Shown: positions 1-10,740 of the stretch, one piece after another
Numbering within the stretch: the stretch's first letter is position 1
Layout of the letters: the number at the start of each line of letters is the position of its first letter
NCBI RefSeq assembly: GCF_027922165.1
Contig: NZ_BSFD01000001.1
Span: forward strand, 142,883 to 206,882
DNA length: 64,000 nt
Source of the DNA: Brevundimonas intermedia
GTDB lineage: Bacteria > Pseudomonadota > Alphaproteobacteria > Caulobacterales > Caulobacteraceae
Direction of reading: 5' to 3'
Program-made: the position numbers and the translations under genes
Notes under the pieces: generated by a model
The model's database searches: none
What the model was told of the DNA's origin: nothing
What the model saw: only the letters and a program-made list of their open reading frames with translations

Positions 1-2490
1 GCTGGAGCCGCTTTCGTAGAGGTAGTGATCGATCCGTTTGGCATAGGCGGACAGGCTAAGCGCCCCGCCGCCCGGCAGCCAGGTCTGGTGCGCAAGATCC
101 AGGTTCCAGGCGTCGGCGCTTTTCAGATCCGGATTGCCGCGCGTCACCGTCGTCACGCCATCCACGGTCTCCGTCGTGACGCCGCCGCCCAGTTGCATGA
201 AGGCGGGGCGGCTATACGACCGCCAGGCCGCCGCCCGCCAGACGCTCCGGTCATCGGGGCGGTACGACAGGTTCAGACTGGGCAAGAGCTTGTCATACCC
301 ACTGCGGCTGGCGCCCCATTCGCCGGGCGTCTCTACATTGCTCGTATCGGGCATGACCCAGAACCGGTTGGCGATGCGCGTCCTTTCTTGACGCAGCCCG
401 AACTGAGTCTCCCAGACTCCGACCGCATGGGTGGCCATGACATAGACGGCCTGAACGGTCTCATGGCCTGACTGGCTGTTGCAGTTGAGGTTGTTGACGT
501 AGAGGACGCCGCAGGTGTTGAAGCTGGCAGCCGTGCGATTGGCCTCGAACAGGGCCTCAAGCCGGTCGTGATCGACCCGAGGGATCGACCAGTCGTAAAG
601 ACCAGGAAACACCTCGGCATAGGTCCCTTTGGCGATCCCCAGGGCTTCCCACGTCAGACCAGCCGTCTGATAGACGTCGCCGAAGAAGGCGTTGGTCCAG
701 TTCCGGTCTGTCAGATCACGATCGCTCCGCCCGAGCTTTGCGCCCATCCGAAGGCTGCGCCAGGGCCCGCGCTTCGGCGTGAAGGTCAGACCGAAGCCGC
801 CGCCGTATCGCATCTGCTCGCTGAACTGTTCGGTGCGCTGACCGGCGCGACGCGCCAGCAGCACTGTGCCCGCATGGTTCAGATCATCGAACACGCTCTG
901 AGGCCACTGTGGAACCGGCAGACCGTCGCGATAGGTCACCGTCACACCACCGAAGGGGCGCGAGGTCCGCGCGGTATTATAGCCGTCTTTCTGGTTGACC
1001 CAGGCCGAGGCCTCAAGATGATCGGGGCGCCCGCTCTCGCCAAGACTGGCGAACAGATAGGGCGTCAGCCGCCATCTGTCGGAGACCGCGTCGGCCGTCA
1101 GACTAAGCGTCGACAGGGAAACATTGTCCGGATTTGTCTCGTACCAGACCCGCGTCGACAGATCCTGCACCGATAGACGATAGACGCCCGATCCGTCATC
1201 GATCCAGGACTGAGCGCCGCTGACGACCTGGCTGAAGGTGGAGTTCTGCTCGGTGCGCGCCTGAGCGTGGGTGGCGTTCAGACGGACGTCCAGGCCAGGA
1301 GCCGCGCGCCAATCCAGCGCCAGGGCGTAGTTCTGCAAACGGCTGCGCCCACTGGAGACGCCCACATTCAAACTCGTCTGAACCAACCCCTCTTGCGGAC
1401 GGTCGGCGTCCGGCGCTCCGCCGGCCGCCGAACCTGAAACCGCATAGGCCCAGCCCCGGTCGTTCTGGGCGGCCATGACCCCGGCCAGTTCCGAGTTGAC
1501 GAAGCTGCGGTCCTCGTGAGCGGCGGCTAAATAGAGACCGAACTGCCCCTGGGCGCCAAGGCGGCGGCCGTGCTCGATCCGGACCGCCTCGCCCAGGCTC
1601 GCCTCTCCGTAGTCCCGCGACCGCGTCTCGATCCGCCCCGCGACGGCCATGGCGGTCCAGGGCGATTGGGACGGGTCCGTCGGTCCCGGCGTCTGGAAAT
1701 CCAGGGCGGCGCCGATGAAATCACCGTCAAGATCCGCGCGGCCGGTCTTGTGCACCACCACGGTCTGAAAGGCGTCCGGCGGAAGCAGGTTCAGTTGGAC
1801 TCCCCGCGAGTAGGGCAGGCCCTGGGCCACAGACACGCCGTTGATCATGCTGAGATTGTACTCGGCGTTCAGGCCTCGATAGGCGGTGTAGAGGCCTTCA
1901 CCGCGCGAGGCCGAGTCGATGCCGCCGATGAAGGACCGCCCGGTATTGATCACCGTCATGCCCGGCAGATCGCCGAGGGCTTCGGACAGGTTCTGCGCTG
2001 CGCCGCGTTCCATGTCTTCGCGGGAAAGACTGCGTACGGATGTGGGGGCGTCCAGATCCGTGGCCCCGCGACGGCTAATCTCGTCAATTTCCGCACGGCG
2101 CGCCACCACCTGTATCGGTTCCAAATCTGCGGGCGGCGCCTCGATGGGAGGCGGCGACGACGGCTGGGCCCGGGAGACGATGACGAAGGTTCGGCTATCC
2201 ACCCGGCGCGCTGCGAAGCCGGCGTCGGCCAAAGCCAGGTCAAAGGCGCGCGTTGTCTCAAGCCGGCCGACGACGGCGCGGCTCCGCCGCCCCTCAAGCC
2301 GTTCCGCGGGAAACAGGACCTGGACGCGCCCTTGCCGCGCAAGGGCTCGCAAAGCAGACGGCAGCGGCTGGGCGGGGACGTCGAACAATGGAGCCTGCCC
2401 GGCGGCCGAAACAGACGCCGGCAGGATTGAGACGGCCAGGACCGCGCCGCCGACAGACCGTAGGAAAGCGTGACGTCCGCCGCAGCCCAT
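1..2490 (-). CDS. TonB-dependent receptor with N-terminal STN signalling domain (3' end cut by window)
   Basis: The frame is open from an ATG at 2490 to the window edge, giving 830 codons without the C-terminus. An N-terminal signal peptide (to about residue 30) precedes an STN (secretin/TonB short N-terminal) domain at about residues 35-90, then a linker and the plug domain, recognisable by SVRSLSREDMERG, LSEALGDLPGM and later VVVHKTGRADL. The visible distal part (AYAKRIDHYLY) looks like outer-membrane barrel. Receptors of this class import siderophores or glycans across the outer membrane using TonB. The STN domain normally signals to a FecR anti-sigma factor, and a matching ECF sigma/FecR pair is divergently encoded next door. 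The substrate cannot be read from sequence; context suggests a carbohydrate. Confidence 0.9.
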   Translation of the reverse strand, partial: MGCGGRHAFLRSVGGAVLAVSILPASVSAAGQAPLFDVPAQPLPSALRALARQGRVQVLFPAERLEGRRSRAVVGRLETTRAFDLALADAGFAARRVDSRTFVIVSRAQPSSPPPIEAPPADLEPIQVVARRAEIDEISRRGATDLDAPTSVRSLSREDMERGAAQNLSEALGDLPGMTVINTGRSFIGGIDSASRGEGLYTAYRGLNAEYNLSMINGVSVAQGLPYSRGVQLNLLPPDAFQTVVVHKTGRADLDGDFIGAALDFQTPGPTDPSQSPWTAMAVAGRIETRSRDYGEASLGEAVRIEHGRRLGAQGQFGLYLAAAHEDRSFVNSELAGVMAAQNDRGWAYAVSGSAAGGAPDADRPQEGLVQTSLNVGVSSGRSRLQNYALALDWRAAPGLDVRLNATHAQARTEQNSTFSQVVSGAQSWIDDGSGVYRLSVQDLSTRVWYETNPDNVSLSTLSLTADAVSDRWRLTPYLFASLGESGRPDHLEASAWVNQKDGYNTARTSRPFGGVTVTYRDGLPVPQWPQSVFDDLNHAGTVLLARRAGQRTEQFSEQMRYGGGFGLTFTPKRGPWRSLRMGAKLGRSDRDLTDRNWTNAFFGDVYQTAGLTWEALGIAKGTYAEVFPGLYDWSIPRVDHDRLEALFEANRTAASFNTCGVLYVNNLNCNSQSGHETVQAVYVMATHAVGVWETQFGLRQERTRIANRFWVMPDTSNVETPGEWGASRSGYDKLLPSLNLSYRPDDRSVWRAAAWRSYSRPAFMQLGGGVTTETVDGVTTVTRGNPDLKSADAWNLDLAHQTWLPGGGALSLSAYAKRIDHYLYESGSS

Positions 2491-2627
2491 GGTGGGACGA
2501 TCCGTGATGACCCTCGACTGCGACGGCTTCTATGGAGCGGCTGCAATGGATTGATGACATGGCGGCTGCAGATTTGGCGGCTTGTCGACGGCGCTGCGTC
2601 TCTTGAGGTACAGACTAGCGAGTTCGG

Positions 2628-3191
2628 ATGTTTGACGGCGTCGGCCCATCGATGACAGCTTCACGCAGCGCCGCCGATCCGGCGGTCGCCATCATGGCCG
2701 ACTTGATGCGGCGGTTCGACGCCCGACTGCGCGCGTACCTGCGGCGCTTCCTTGCGCCTGCCGATGTCGACGACGCGTTACAGGACATCTATCTAAGGCT
2801 CACCCGGCTGGCGAGTGGCGTGCCGCCTCCCGAGTTCAACGCCACCTATGTCTTTAAGACCGCCGACAGCGTGGCCCGCGACCTGCGCCGTCGACGGCTG
2901 GGGCGCGCCGCCGACCGGCATGTCGAGGTGTCGGACGATCTGGCTCACGACGGTCCATCTCCTTTCGATGAGGTCCGCTGGCAGCAAAACGCCGACCTAT
3001 TGCGCCGCGCTATCGCGTCGCTGACGCGTGATCAGCGAATGGTGCTGATGATGCATCGCGTAGAGGGGCTGACCCTGGTCGAGATCGCCGAACGCCAGCG
3101 CATCCCATTGCGTACGACCCAGCGCCTCCTGGCGGACGCCCTTGCCCGTTGCCGGCACAAGCTTAAGGATTGTGGATGGTTCGAACAGTAA
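2628..3191 (+). CDS. ECF-family (FecI-like) RNA polymerase sigma factor
   Basis: The 187-aa protein has sigma-70 region 2 at about residues 20-85 (MRRFDARLRAYLRRFL, DVDDALQDIYLRL) and region 4 at about 125-180 (LTRDQRMVLMMHRVEGLTL followed by the EIAERQRIPLRT helix-turn-helix). It should direct RNA polymerase to a small regulon, probably including the divergent STN-type receptor. The next gene, a FecR-like anti-sigma factor, overlaps its 3' end by 16 bases, as is usual for FecI/FecR pairs. An internal ATG at 2652 is an alternative start. Confident family call; regulon is inferred. Confidence 0.88.
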   Translation: MFDGVGPSMTASRSAADPAVAIMADLMRRFDARLRAYLRRFLAPADVDDALQDIYLRLTRLASGVPPPEFNATYVFKTADSVARDLRRRRLGRAADRHVEVSDDLAHDGPSPFDEVRWQQNADLLRRAIASLTRDQRMVLMMHRVEGLTLVEIAERQRIPLRTTQRLLADALARCRHKLKDCGWFEQ

Positions 3192-4111
3192 TTCCCTTCC
3201 GTCCTGCGCCGCGCGACGTCGAAGCCGATGCTTTTGTCGCCGATCGCCTGAAAGAAGAAGCGGGCGAGACCGGCGTCACCCATGCGGACCATGGCCAGGT
3301 CGCCGAGGTCTGGGACGCTCTGGGGCAGTTGGATTCCGCCGACTTCAAGCCGGGTGCAGCGCGGGCGGAGGCAGGCGCGCAGATGAACCGCCGCGCGTGG
3401 ATGATCGGCGGGACGCTCGCGGCCGGCGTCGCGATCGGCGGAGTGTTCCTGTGGCGACAGCAGCCGGTGATCCATGAGACCGGCGTGGGCGAACGCCGCA
3501 CGATCCGCCTGTCCGACGGAACCGAAGCCACCCTCAATACCGACAGCCGCATCGTCGCCCGGGTCAACGGCGATCGCCGTGAAGTCGTGGTGGAGCAGGG
3601 CGAGGTGTTCTTCGACGTCGCCCATTTGGACGGCGCCGCCTTCAATGTCTTCAGTCATGAGGCCCGCATCCACGTCACGGGGACGCGGTTCAACGTCCGT
3701 CGCCATTCGAGCTTTACCGACGTCGATCTGCTGGAAGGCAGCGTCGATATCGGCGCCAGGAGCGCGGTCGACGCCAAGGGCCTGTCGCTTGCCGCCGGTC
3801 AGGCGGTCCGCATCGACATCCACGGCCAGCCGACCGCCCCGCTGTCGCCGGCGCGTGCGGCCTATATCGAGGACTGGCGACAGGGCCGGATCAGCTTCGA
3901 CCACACCCGCCTGTCCGAAGCGGTCGCCGAGATGAACCGCTACAGCCAGACCCCGCTCTTGCTCGACGACCAAGAGCTTGGAAATTTGCTCATAGACGGC
4001 GTGTTCGAGGCAGGCGATACCGCCGCCTTCGCCAGAGCTCTGCGGGATCTGCGAGGCGTCCAGATCCGACGAGAGGGACCATACTGGCGGCTGTCCTCCG
4101 GGACCGCCTGA
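3176..4111 (+). CDS. FecR-family anti-sigma factor / transmembrane signal transducer
   Basis: The 311-aa protein has an N-terminal cytoplasmic segment with the DUF4880-type anti-sigma region, one membrane helix near residues 65-85 (WMIGGTLAAGVAIGGVFLW), a central FecR domain (GVGERRTIRLSDGTEATLN onward) and a C-terminal DUF4974-like domain (RISFDHTRLSEAVAEMNRY). It should hold the sigma factor at the inner membrane until the loaded receptor's STN domain contacts its periplasmic part. The ATG at 3176 is preceded by AAGGA with six bases of spacing and overlaps the sigma gene, so the two are probably translationally coupled. It converges on the halogenase gene. Confidence 0.88.
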   Translation: MVRTVIPFRPAPRDVEADAFVADRLKEEAGETGVTHADHGQVAEVWDALGQLDSADFKPGAARAEAGAQMNRRAWMIGGTLAAGVAIGGVFLWRQQPVIHETGVGERRTIRLSDGTEATLNTDSRIVARVNGDRREVVVEQGEVFFDVAHLDGAAFNVFSHEARIHVTGTRFNVRRHSSFTDVDLLEGSVDIGARSAVDAKGLSLAAGQAVRIDIHGQPTAPLSPARAAYIEDWRQGRISFDHTRLSEAVAEMNRYSQTPLLLDDQELGNLLIDGVFEAGDTAAFARALRDLRGVQIRREGPYWRLSSGTA

Positions 4112-4160
4112 GCGAGAGCGAACCTTGTAAGGTCGGTCGGGTTCGACGGACGCGGACATC

Positions 4161-5660
4161 TCACGCGGCCGGACACACCCTTTCGACATAGTCAGCGTGA
4201 GAGGGCATCAGGGCGACGCACTTGCCGATGACGGCTTCCACGTCCGCCAGGAACCGCTCGATGTCCGCCTCGGGCGTCACATCGACCAGCGGATCATAGC
4301 CGGCAGGGATCATCCCCTGCCCCAGCAGCACCTGGATCCAGCTTTCCTCGGCGAACAGTTCGTCGTCCTCGCGGAAGATCCGGCCGTTGGCGCGGAACAG
4401 GTCGATCTTCCGCTCCAGCGTCACAGGGACGTCCATGTCGCGGCAATAGCGCCAGAACGGCGTGTCGTCGCGTTCCGTGGCCTTGTAATGCAGGATGATG
4501 AAGTCCCGGATCCGCTCGTATTCGAAATCGGTCTGACGGTTGAACTCGGCGATGGTGGCGGGATCGAAACCGGCGTCCGGCATCATGCGCACCAGCCGGA
4601 TCAGTACGGACTGGATCAGGTGCAGACTGGTCGATTCCAACGGCTCGAGAAAACCGGAGGCCAGGCCCGCCGCCACGCAGTTGCGGTTCCAGATCTGCCG
4701 ACGCTTGCCGGCGAGGAAGCGAATGCGGTTCGGCTCGGCCATCTGGGCGCCGTCCAGGTTCGACAGCAGGATTCGCTCGGCCTCTTCATCGTCCATATGA
4801 CGGCTGGAATAGACGTGCCCGTTGCCCGTGCGGTGCTGAAGCGGAATGCGCCACTGCCAGCCGGCCGGGCGGGCGGTCGAACGGGTGTAGGGCGTAAAGG
4901 GTTCGGTCCGCGCGCAGGGCACGGCCATGGCCCGATCGCACGGCAGCCAGTGCGACCAATCCTCGTACCCGGTCTTCATCGCCTGTTCGATGATCAGGCC
5001 GCGGAAGCCCGAGCAGTCGATGAACAAGTCGGCCGATACGACCGCTCCATCCTCAAGCGTGACGGACTCCACAAATCCGTCCTCGGGCTTGAGCTTCACC
5101 GATACGACCTTGCCCTCGCGACGTCGCACGCCCGCCGCCTCGGACATGCCGCGCAGATATCTGGCGTAGAGGCCGGCGTCGAAATGGAAGGCGTGGGCGA
5201 TATGGCCCAGCGGCGAGGTCGGTCGTTTCGGGTCGGCGCGCATGAAGCGGTTCTGCAGCGCCGCCGCCGTATTGATCGAATAGGCGGCGAGGTCGGACGC
5301 CTTCCCCGCCGCCCGCATCTTCAGCCAGTACTGATGGCAGCGCAGCCATTCCAGGTCCCGGCCGATCACGCCGAAGCCGTGGATATAGCTTGATCCGATC
5401 CGGTCCCAGTCGACGAACTGGATGCCCAGTTTGAAGCTGGCCTGGGTGCGGCGCATGAAGTCGTTTTCGTCCAGACCGATCAAGTCGTTGAACGTCTTGA
5501 TCGCCGGGATCGTCGCCTCGCCCACCCCGATCGTGCCGATGGCCTCGGACTCGATCAGGGCGATTTCATACAGCCCCTTGAACAGCTTGGAGAACAGGGC
5601 GGCGGCCATCCAGCCGGCGGATCCACCGCCGACGATCAGGATTGTCTTCAGCTGCCGCAC
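4161..5660 (-). CDS. Flavin-dependent tryptophan-halogenase-family protein
   Basis: The 499-aa protein begins with the FAD-binding motif GGGSAGWMAA and carries the conserved halogenase lysine region (GVGEATIPAIKTF), the halogenase signature WQWRIP (GWQWRIPLQ) and the EPLEST segment. These enzymes use reduced FAD, oxygen and halide to chlorinate or brominate indoles or other aromatics; the lysine and the conserved glutamate of EPLES are catalytic in characterised relatives. The GTG at 5660 is chosen because GGGGGCG lies just upstream and it falls 19 bases after the GH3 stop; a longer frame would overlap GH3. Homologues linked to TonB receptors are known in xanthomonads and Caulobacterales, where their natural substrate is unclear. 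The family call is firm; the role in this sugar locus is unknown. Confidence 0.9.
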   Translation of the reverse strand: MRQLKTILIVGGGSAGWMAAALFSKLFKGLYEIALIESEAIGTIGVGEATIPAIKTFNDLIGLDENDFMRRTQASFKLGIQFVDWDRIGSSYIHGFGVIGRDLEWLRCHQYWLKMRAAGKASDLAAYSINTAAALQNRFMRADPKRPTSPLGHIAHAFHFDAGLYARYLRGMSEAAGVRRREGKVVSVKLKPEDGFVESVTLEDGAVVSADLFIDCSGFRGLIIEQAMKTGYEDWSHWLPCDRAMAVPCARTEPFTPYTRSTARPAGWQWRIPLQHRTGNGHVYSSRHMDDEEAERILLSNLDGAQMAEPNRIRFLAGKRRQIWNRNCVAAGLASGFLEPLESTSLHLIQSVLIRLVRMMPDAGFDPATIAEFNRQTDFEYERIRDFIILHYKATERDDTPFWRYCRDMDVPVTLERKIDLFRANGRIFREDDELFAEESWIQVLLGQGMIPAGYDPLVDVTPEADIERFLADVEAVIGKCVALMPSHADYVERVCPAA

Positions 5661-5679
5661 ATCCGCCCCCAAAACACAG

Positions 5680-7635
<1,956 letters not shown>

Positions 7636-7663
7636 GGCCGTCTCTCGGTTACAGGTATCGATC

Positions 7664-7699
7664 AAAAAAGAGGGCGAGACGGCATGGCCGCCTCGCCCT
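7664..7699 (-). terminator. Rho-independent terminator/attenuator after the TonB receptor
   Basis: Read on the minus strand, an 8-bp stem (AGGGCGAG with CTCGCCCT), a G-U pair and a 4-bp inner stem (CGGC with GCCG) close a CAT loop and are followed by TCTTTTTT. It sits between the receptor stop (7728) and the GH3 start (7635). It should reduce but need not abolish transcription into GH3 and the halogenase. Confidence 0.75.
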
Positions 7700-7727
7700 G
7701 GAGGCTAAGGGCTCGGAGAGGGACGCC

Positions 7728-10619
7728 CTAGAACCGGTAGTTGACGCCGAACAGGAACTGCCGGCCGTACTCTTCATAGGTTTCGGGCAGCGAACCGCCG
7801 TCCGCCGTCGTCGTGCCGCCGCTGTCCAGGCCCAGGCGGGTCCGGTAGGGCGAGTTGGTCAGGTTGTTGACCTGGAACAACACCCCCAGGCCTTCCAGCG
7901 GGCCCTGTTCGAAGGTGTAGCCCACCTGGGCGTCGATCTGTTCGTCGTCCAGGATCTCGGTGTAGCCGCGCGTGGCAAACAACTGCACGACCTCGCCCTT
8001 GAAGGCTTCGCGGAACCGCTTGCTGATCCGCGCCTGGAAGCCGCCGCGCTCGTAGTAGGCGGTCATATTGTAGACCGTGCCCGACAGGCCTGGGATACGC
8101 ACATTCTGGCCGTCCGGCGCCGGGTTCAGATCCGACTCGGTAAAGGAGATGCTGCCCAGCACGCCCAGACCGTCCAGCGGCTCCCAGACGGTGCCGAAGT
8201 TCAGGGCGCCGCTGACCTCCAGCCCTTGCACCGTGCCGCCGTCGCCATTGGCCGGCAGGCTGATCTGGCCGATGGGACTGATGGTCACGTCGGACGGAAT
8301 AGCGGACGCCGTCGTCGGCAAGGGAATGCCGCTGAAGTCGAAGGTGCCGTTCTGGGTGTAGATGTAGGTCTCCAGATCCTTGTAGAATCCGGCGATCGAC
8401 AGGTAGGTCGTGGAGTCGACGTACCATTCGTAGGCAAGGTCGAAGGCGTTGGCGCGCCACGGCTCAAGTTCCGGATTGCCGCCGGACGCCGACCACGGAT
8501 TGACGGTCGACCCCGGCGGACAGGGCTGACCCGAACAGACCAGCGAGTTGAAGCCCGGCGTCACATTGGCGCGCATCTCGTCCATCCGCGGTCGCGCCAT
8601 GGTGCGAGAGGCCGCAAAACGAAGCCGATGGCCGCCGCCCAGGTCGTAGATCAGGTTAAGGCTGGGCAGAATGTCCAGATACTCGGCGCCCTTGGTCACC
8701 GAGATTGGATCGATGGGCGCGCCCGGCTCGGTGCCGTTGATGACGACGCCGGTCGATTCCTGGTTCTGAACCACCGCCTGCATGCCCACATTGCCGCGCC
8801 AGCGACCGCCTTCGAAGTCCAGCTTGACGAAAGCCGTGGTGACCTCCTCCTCGATGTCCCAGTTCTTGTCGAAATAGTTGGCGTCGAGGATCGGGGCGCG
8901 GTCGTAATAGACGTCGAGCGCCCGGCTCATGTCGACGGCGAGCACGTCGCCGAAGCCCGCCCAGGCCAAGGACACTGGCGTTTCCAGATACTGGGCGTCG
9001 ACATAGACCTGCTGGCGCCCGTTCTTCAGGAAGAGATCATAGTCATCGACGCGCTTGGACTTCTCGCGCTTTGCGTAGTTCACGCCTGCGGTGAAGGTGG
9101 TGAAGAAGCCGTCCATGTCGCGCTGGATCTTCAGATCCGTCGAGGTGATGCTTTCCTCCACGTCCGGGAAGCGGATGGCGCCGTCATGCCCCCAGCCGCC
9201 CCAGGGCGCGCGATCGCCCAGCGTCACCTGTGACGCATCGGCGTAGTCCAGCCCTTCCGAATAGGAGGGATAGCCGTCGTCGTTGATCGTGAAGCCGATC
9301 ACATCATAGGTGCGGCCGATATCGGGCGTGGCCGGCGTCACGCCGCCTACGCCCCGGCCATAGCCGGCGTAGGTCTCGAGAATGGTCTCGCGCCGCCGAT
9401 TGTTCGAATAGGACAGGTCCGCGACGATCCGCGTCCGGTCGTTGATCTCATATTCGGTGTTGAGGCCGATCGAGAAGATTTCGTCCTCGCGGGTATTGTA
9501 GTCGTTGCGCAGGATCGGCACGGCGTTGTTGACCGTGCCGCTGCGCCCAAACAGCGAACCGCCCCGGTCCTCGGTCACGACGTCGGTGAAGTAGGCGCCG
9601 TCGGCATACGGGTTGGAGAACCACTGGGCGCCCCGCGTCGTCTCTTCCTGCTCGAACTTGGAATAATAGACATCGAGGGTCGAGTGCAGCCGATCGTTCG
9701 GACGCCATTCCACGATGCCGATGACAGCGTCCCGTTGGTTCAGGCGTGATGTGGCGAACACCTCCTGGCCGTTGAGCAGAAGCGCGGTGTCGGCGCTGTC
9801 GGGCTGGACCGAGTCCACGGTGCAGGTCGAGCCCGGCGCGCTCGGTTCGCACGCGCCGCCGAAAGCCTCATAGCCGTAGGCCTTGTAGTGCTTGTTCTGA
9901 GACGGCGAATCCAGATGCGCATAACCGAGGGCCAACCCCAGCGTGCCGTCAGCCAGTTGATCGATATAGCTGATCGAGAAACGGCCGCCGTAGTTGCGGA
10001 CGTCGTCGTTCAACTTGTCGCCTTCGGTCATTTCGCCGCGCAGGTTCACGGCGAGGGCGCGCTGGCCGAACGCCAGCGGCCGAACGGTCTGCAGGTCGGC
10101 CGTACCCGACAGCCCCATGCCAGACACCTCGGCGTCGGGGGTTTTGTAGATGACCACGCCGGACAGGAGCTCGGACGGATACTGGTCGAATTCCACCGCC
10201 CGGTTGTCGCCTGAACTGGCTTGCTGACGACCGTTCAGCAAGGTGGTGGTGAAGTCCGGCGCCAGGCCGCGGATCGAGATGACCTGGGCTCGGCCGTTGA
10301 CGCGCTGCGCCGCCAGACCCGGCAGGCGTGCGATGGACTCGGCGATCGACACGTCCGGCAGCTTGCCAATATCCTCGGCCGAGACCGCCTCGACGATGGA
10401 GGTCTCCCGGCGCTTGGTGGCGATGGAGTCCGCCAGGCCGCGCCGCAAGCCGGTGACGACGACCTCCTCGACCTCGGTCGCGCCATCCTCGGCCTGAGGC
10501 GCCGTCTGGGCGACGGCGACCGCCGGCAGCGCCACGGCCAGCGCCAGGGCCGAAGCCGTCAGGTGAAGCGCGCCTGCGCGCGGACGAATTGAATGAAACC
10601 CAGCAAATGCGCTGCGCAT
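7728..10619 (-). CDS. TonB-dependent receptor, Caulobacter/Xanthomonas glycan type
   Basis: The 963-aa protein has a signal peptide (ending near AVAVAQ) and a TonB box-like VEEVVVTGLRRGL. The plug domain carries the typical motifs SAEDIGKLPDVSIAESIARLPG and ISIRGLAPDFTTTLLNGR. A long barrel ends in the terminal aromatic FLFGVNYRF needed for outer-membrane insertion. This is the receptor class that imports oligosaccharides in Caulobacterales. The ATG at 10619 is chosen because AGGGGAG lies six bases upstream; an upstream GTG exists. A LacI-type palindrome lies about 70 bases upstream, so it is probably repressed by the neighbouring LacI protein. It should import products released by the GH30 and GH3 enzymes. 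Confidence 0.93.
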   Translation of the reverse strand: MRSAFAGFHSIRPRAGALHLTASALALAVALPAVAVAQTAPQAEDGATEVEEVVVTGLRRGLADSIATKRRETSIVEAVSAEDIGKLPDVSIAESIARLPGLAAQRVNGRAQVISIRGLAPDFTTTLLNGRQQASSGDNRAVEFDQYPSELLSGVVIYKTPDAEVSGMGLSGTADLQTVRPLAFGQRALAVNLRGEMTEGDKLNDDVRNYGGRFSISYIDQLADGTLGLALGYAHLDSPSQNKHYKAYGYEAFGGACEPSAPGSTCTVDSVQPDSADTALLLNGQEVFATSRLNQRDAVIGIVEWRPNDRLHSTLDVYYSKFEQEETTRGAQWFSNPYADGAYFTDVVTEDRGGSLFGRSGTVNNAVPILRNDYNTREDEIFSIGLNTEYEINDRTRIVADLSYSNNRRRETILETYAGYGRGVGGVTPATPDIGRTYDVIGFTINDDGYPSYSEGLDYADASQVTLGDRAPWGGWGHDGAIRFPDVEESITSTDLKIQRDMDGFFTTFTAGVNYAKREKSKRVDDYDLFLKNGRQQVYVDAQYLETPVSLAWAGFGDVLAVDMSRALDVYYDRAPILDANYFDKNWDIEEEVTTAFVKLDFEGGRWRGNVGMQAVVQNQESTGVVINGTEPGAPIDPISVTKGAEYLDILPSLNLIYDLGGGHRLRFAASRTMARPRMDEMRANVTPGFNSLVCSGQPCPPGSTVNPWSASGGNPELEPWRANAFDLAYEWYVDSTTYLSIAGFYKDLETYIYTQNGTFDFSGIPLPTTASAIPSDVTISPIGQISLPANGDGGTVQGLEVSGALNFGTVWEPLDGLGVLGSISFTESDLNPAPDGQNVRIPGLSGTVYNMTAYYERGGFQARISKRFREAFKGEVVQLFATRGYTEILDDEQIDAQVGYTFEQGPLEGLGVLFQVNNLTNSPYRTRLGLDSGGTTTADGGSLPETYEEYGRQFLFGVNYRF

Positions 10620-10687
10620 GTGATCTCCCCTCACGTTTCCCTTGGCGCGGGCCCTTTGAGCCGCGCGTCCATCTTCTTGACGCTATT

Positions 10688-10703
10688 TTGGAAGCGCTTC
10701 CAA
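10688..10703. promoter_or_regulatory. LacI-family operator upstream of the TonB receptor
   Basis: The perfect 16-bp palindrome TTGGAAGCGCTTCCAA has the central CG and half-sites expected for a LacI/GalR-family dimer. Its 14-bp core recurs at 12197 upstream of the GH30 gene. The nearby lacI-type gene is the obvious candidate for the binding protein. Confidence 0.85.
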
Positions 10704-10740
10704 CACCATACCGCGTAATTGGTTTTTGGCAACACAGGCT

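Noticed and set aside
3032..4189. 385-codon minus-strand frame opposite fecR
   Set aside because: No domain and antisense composition; the FecR protein on the plus strand is convincing.
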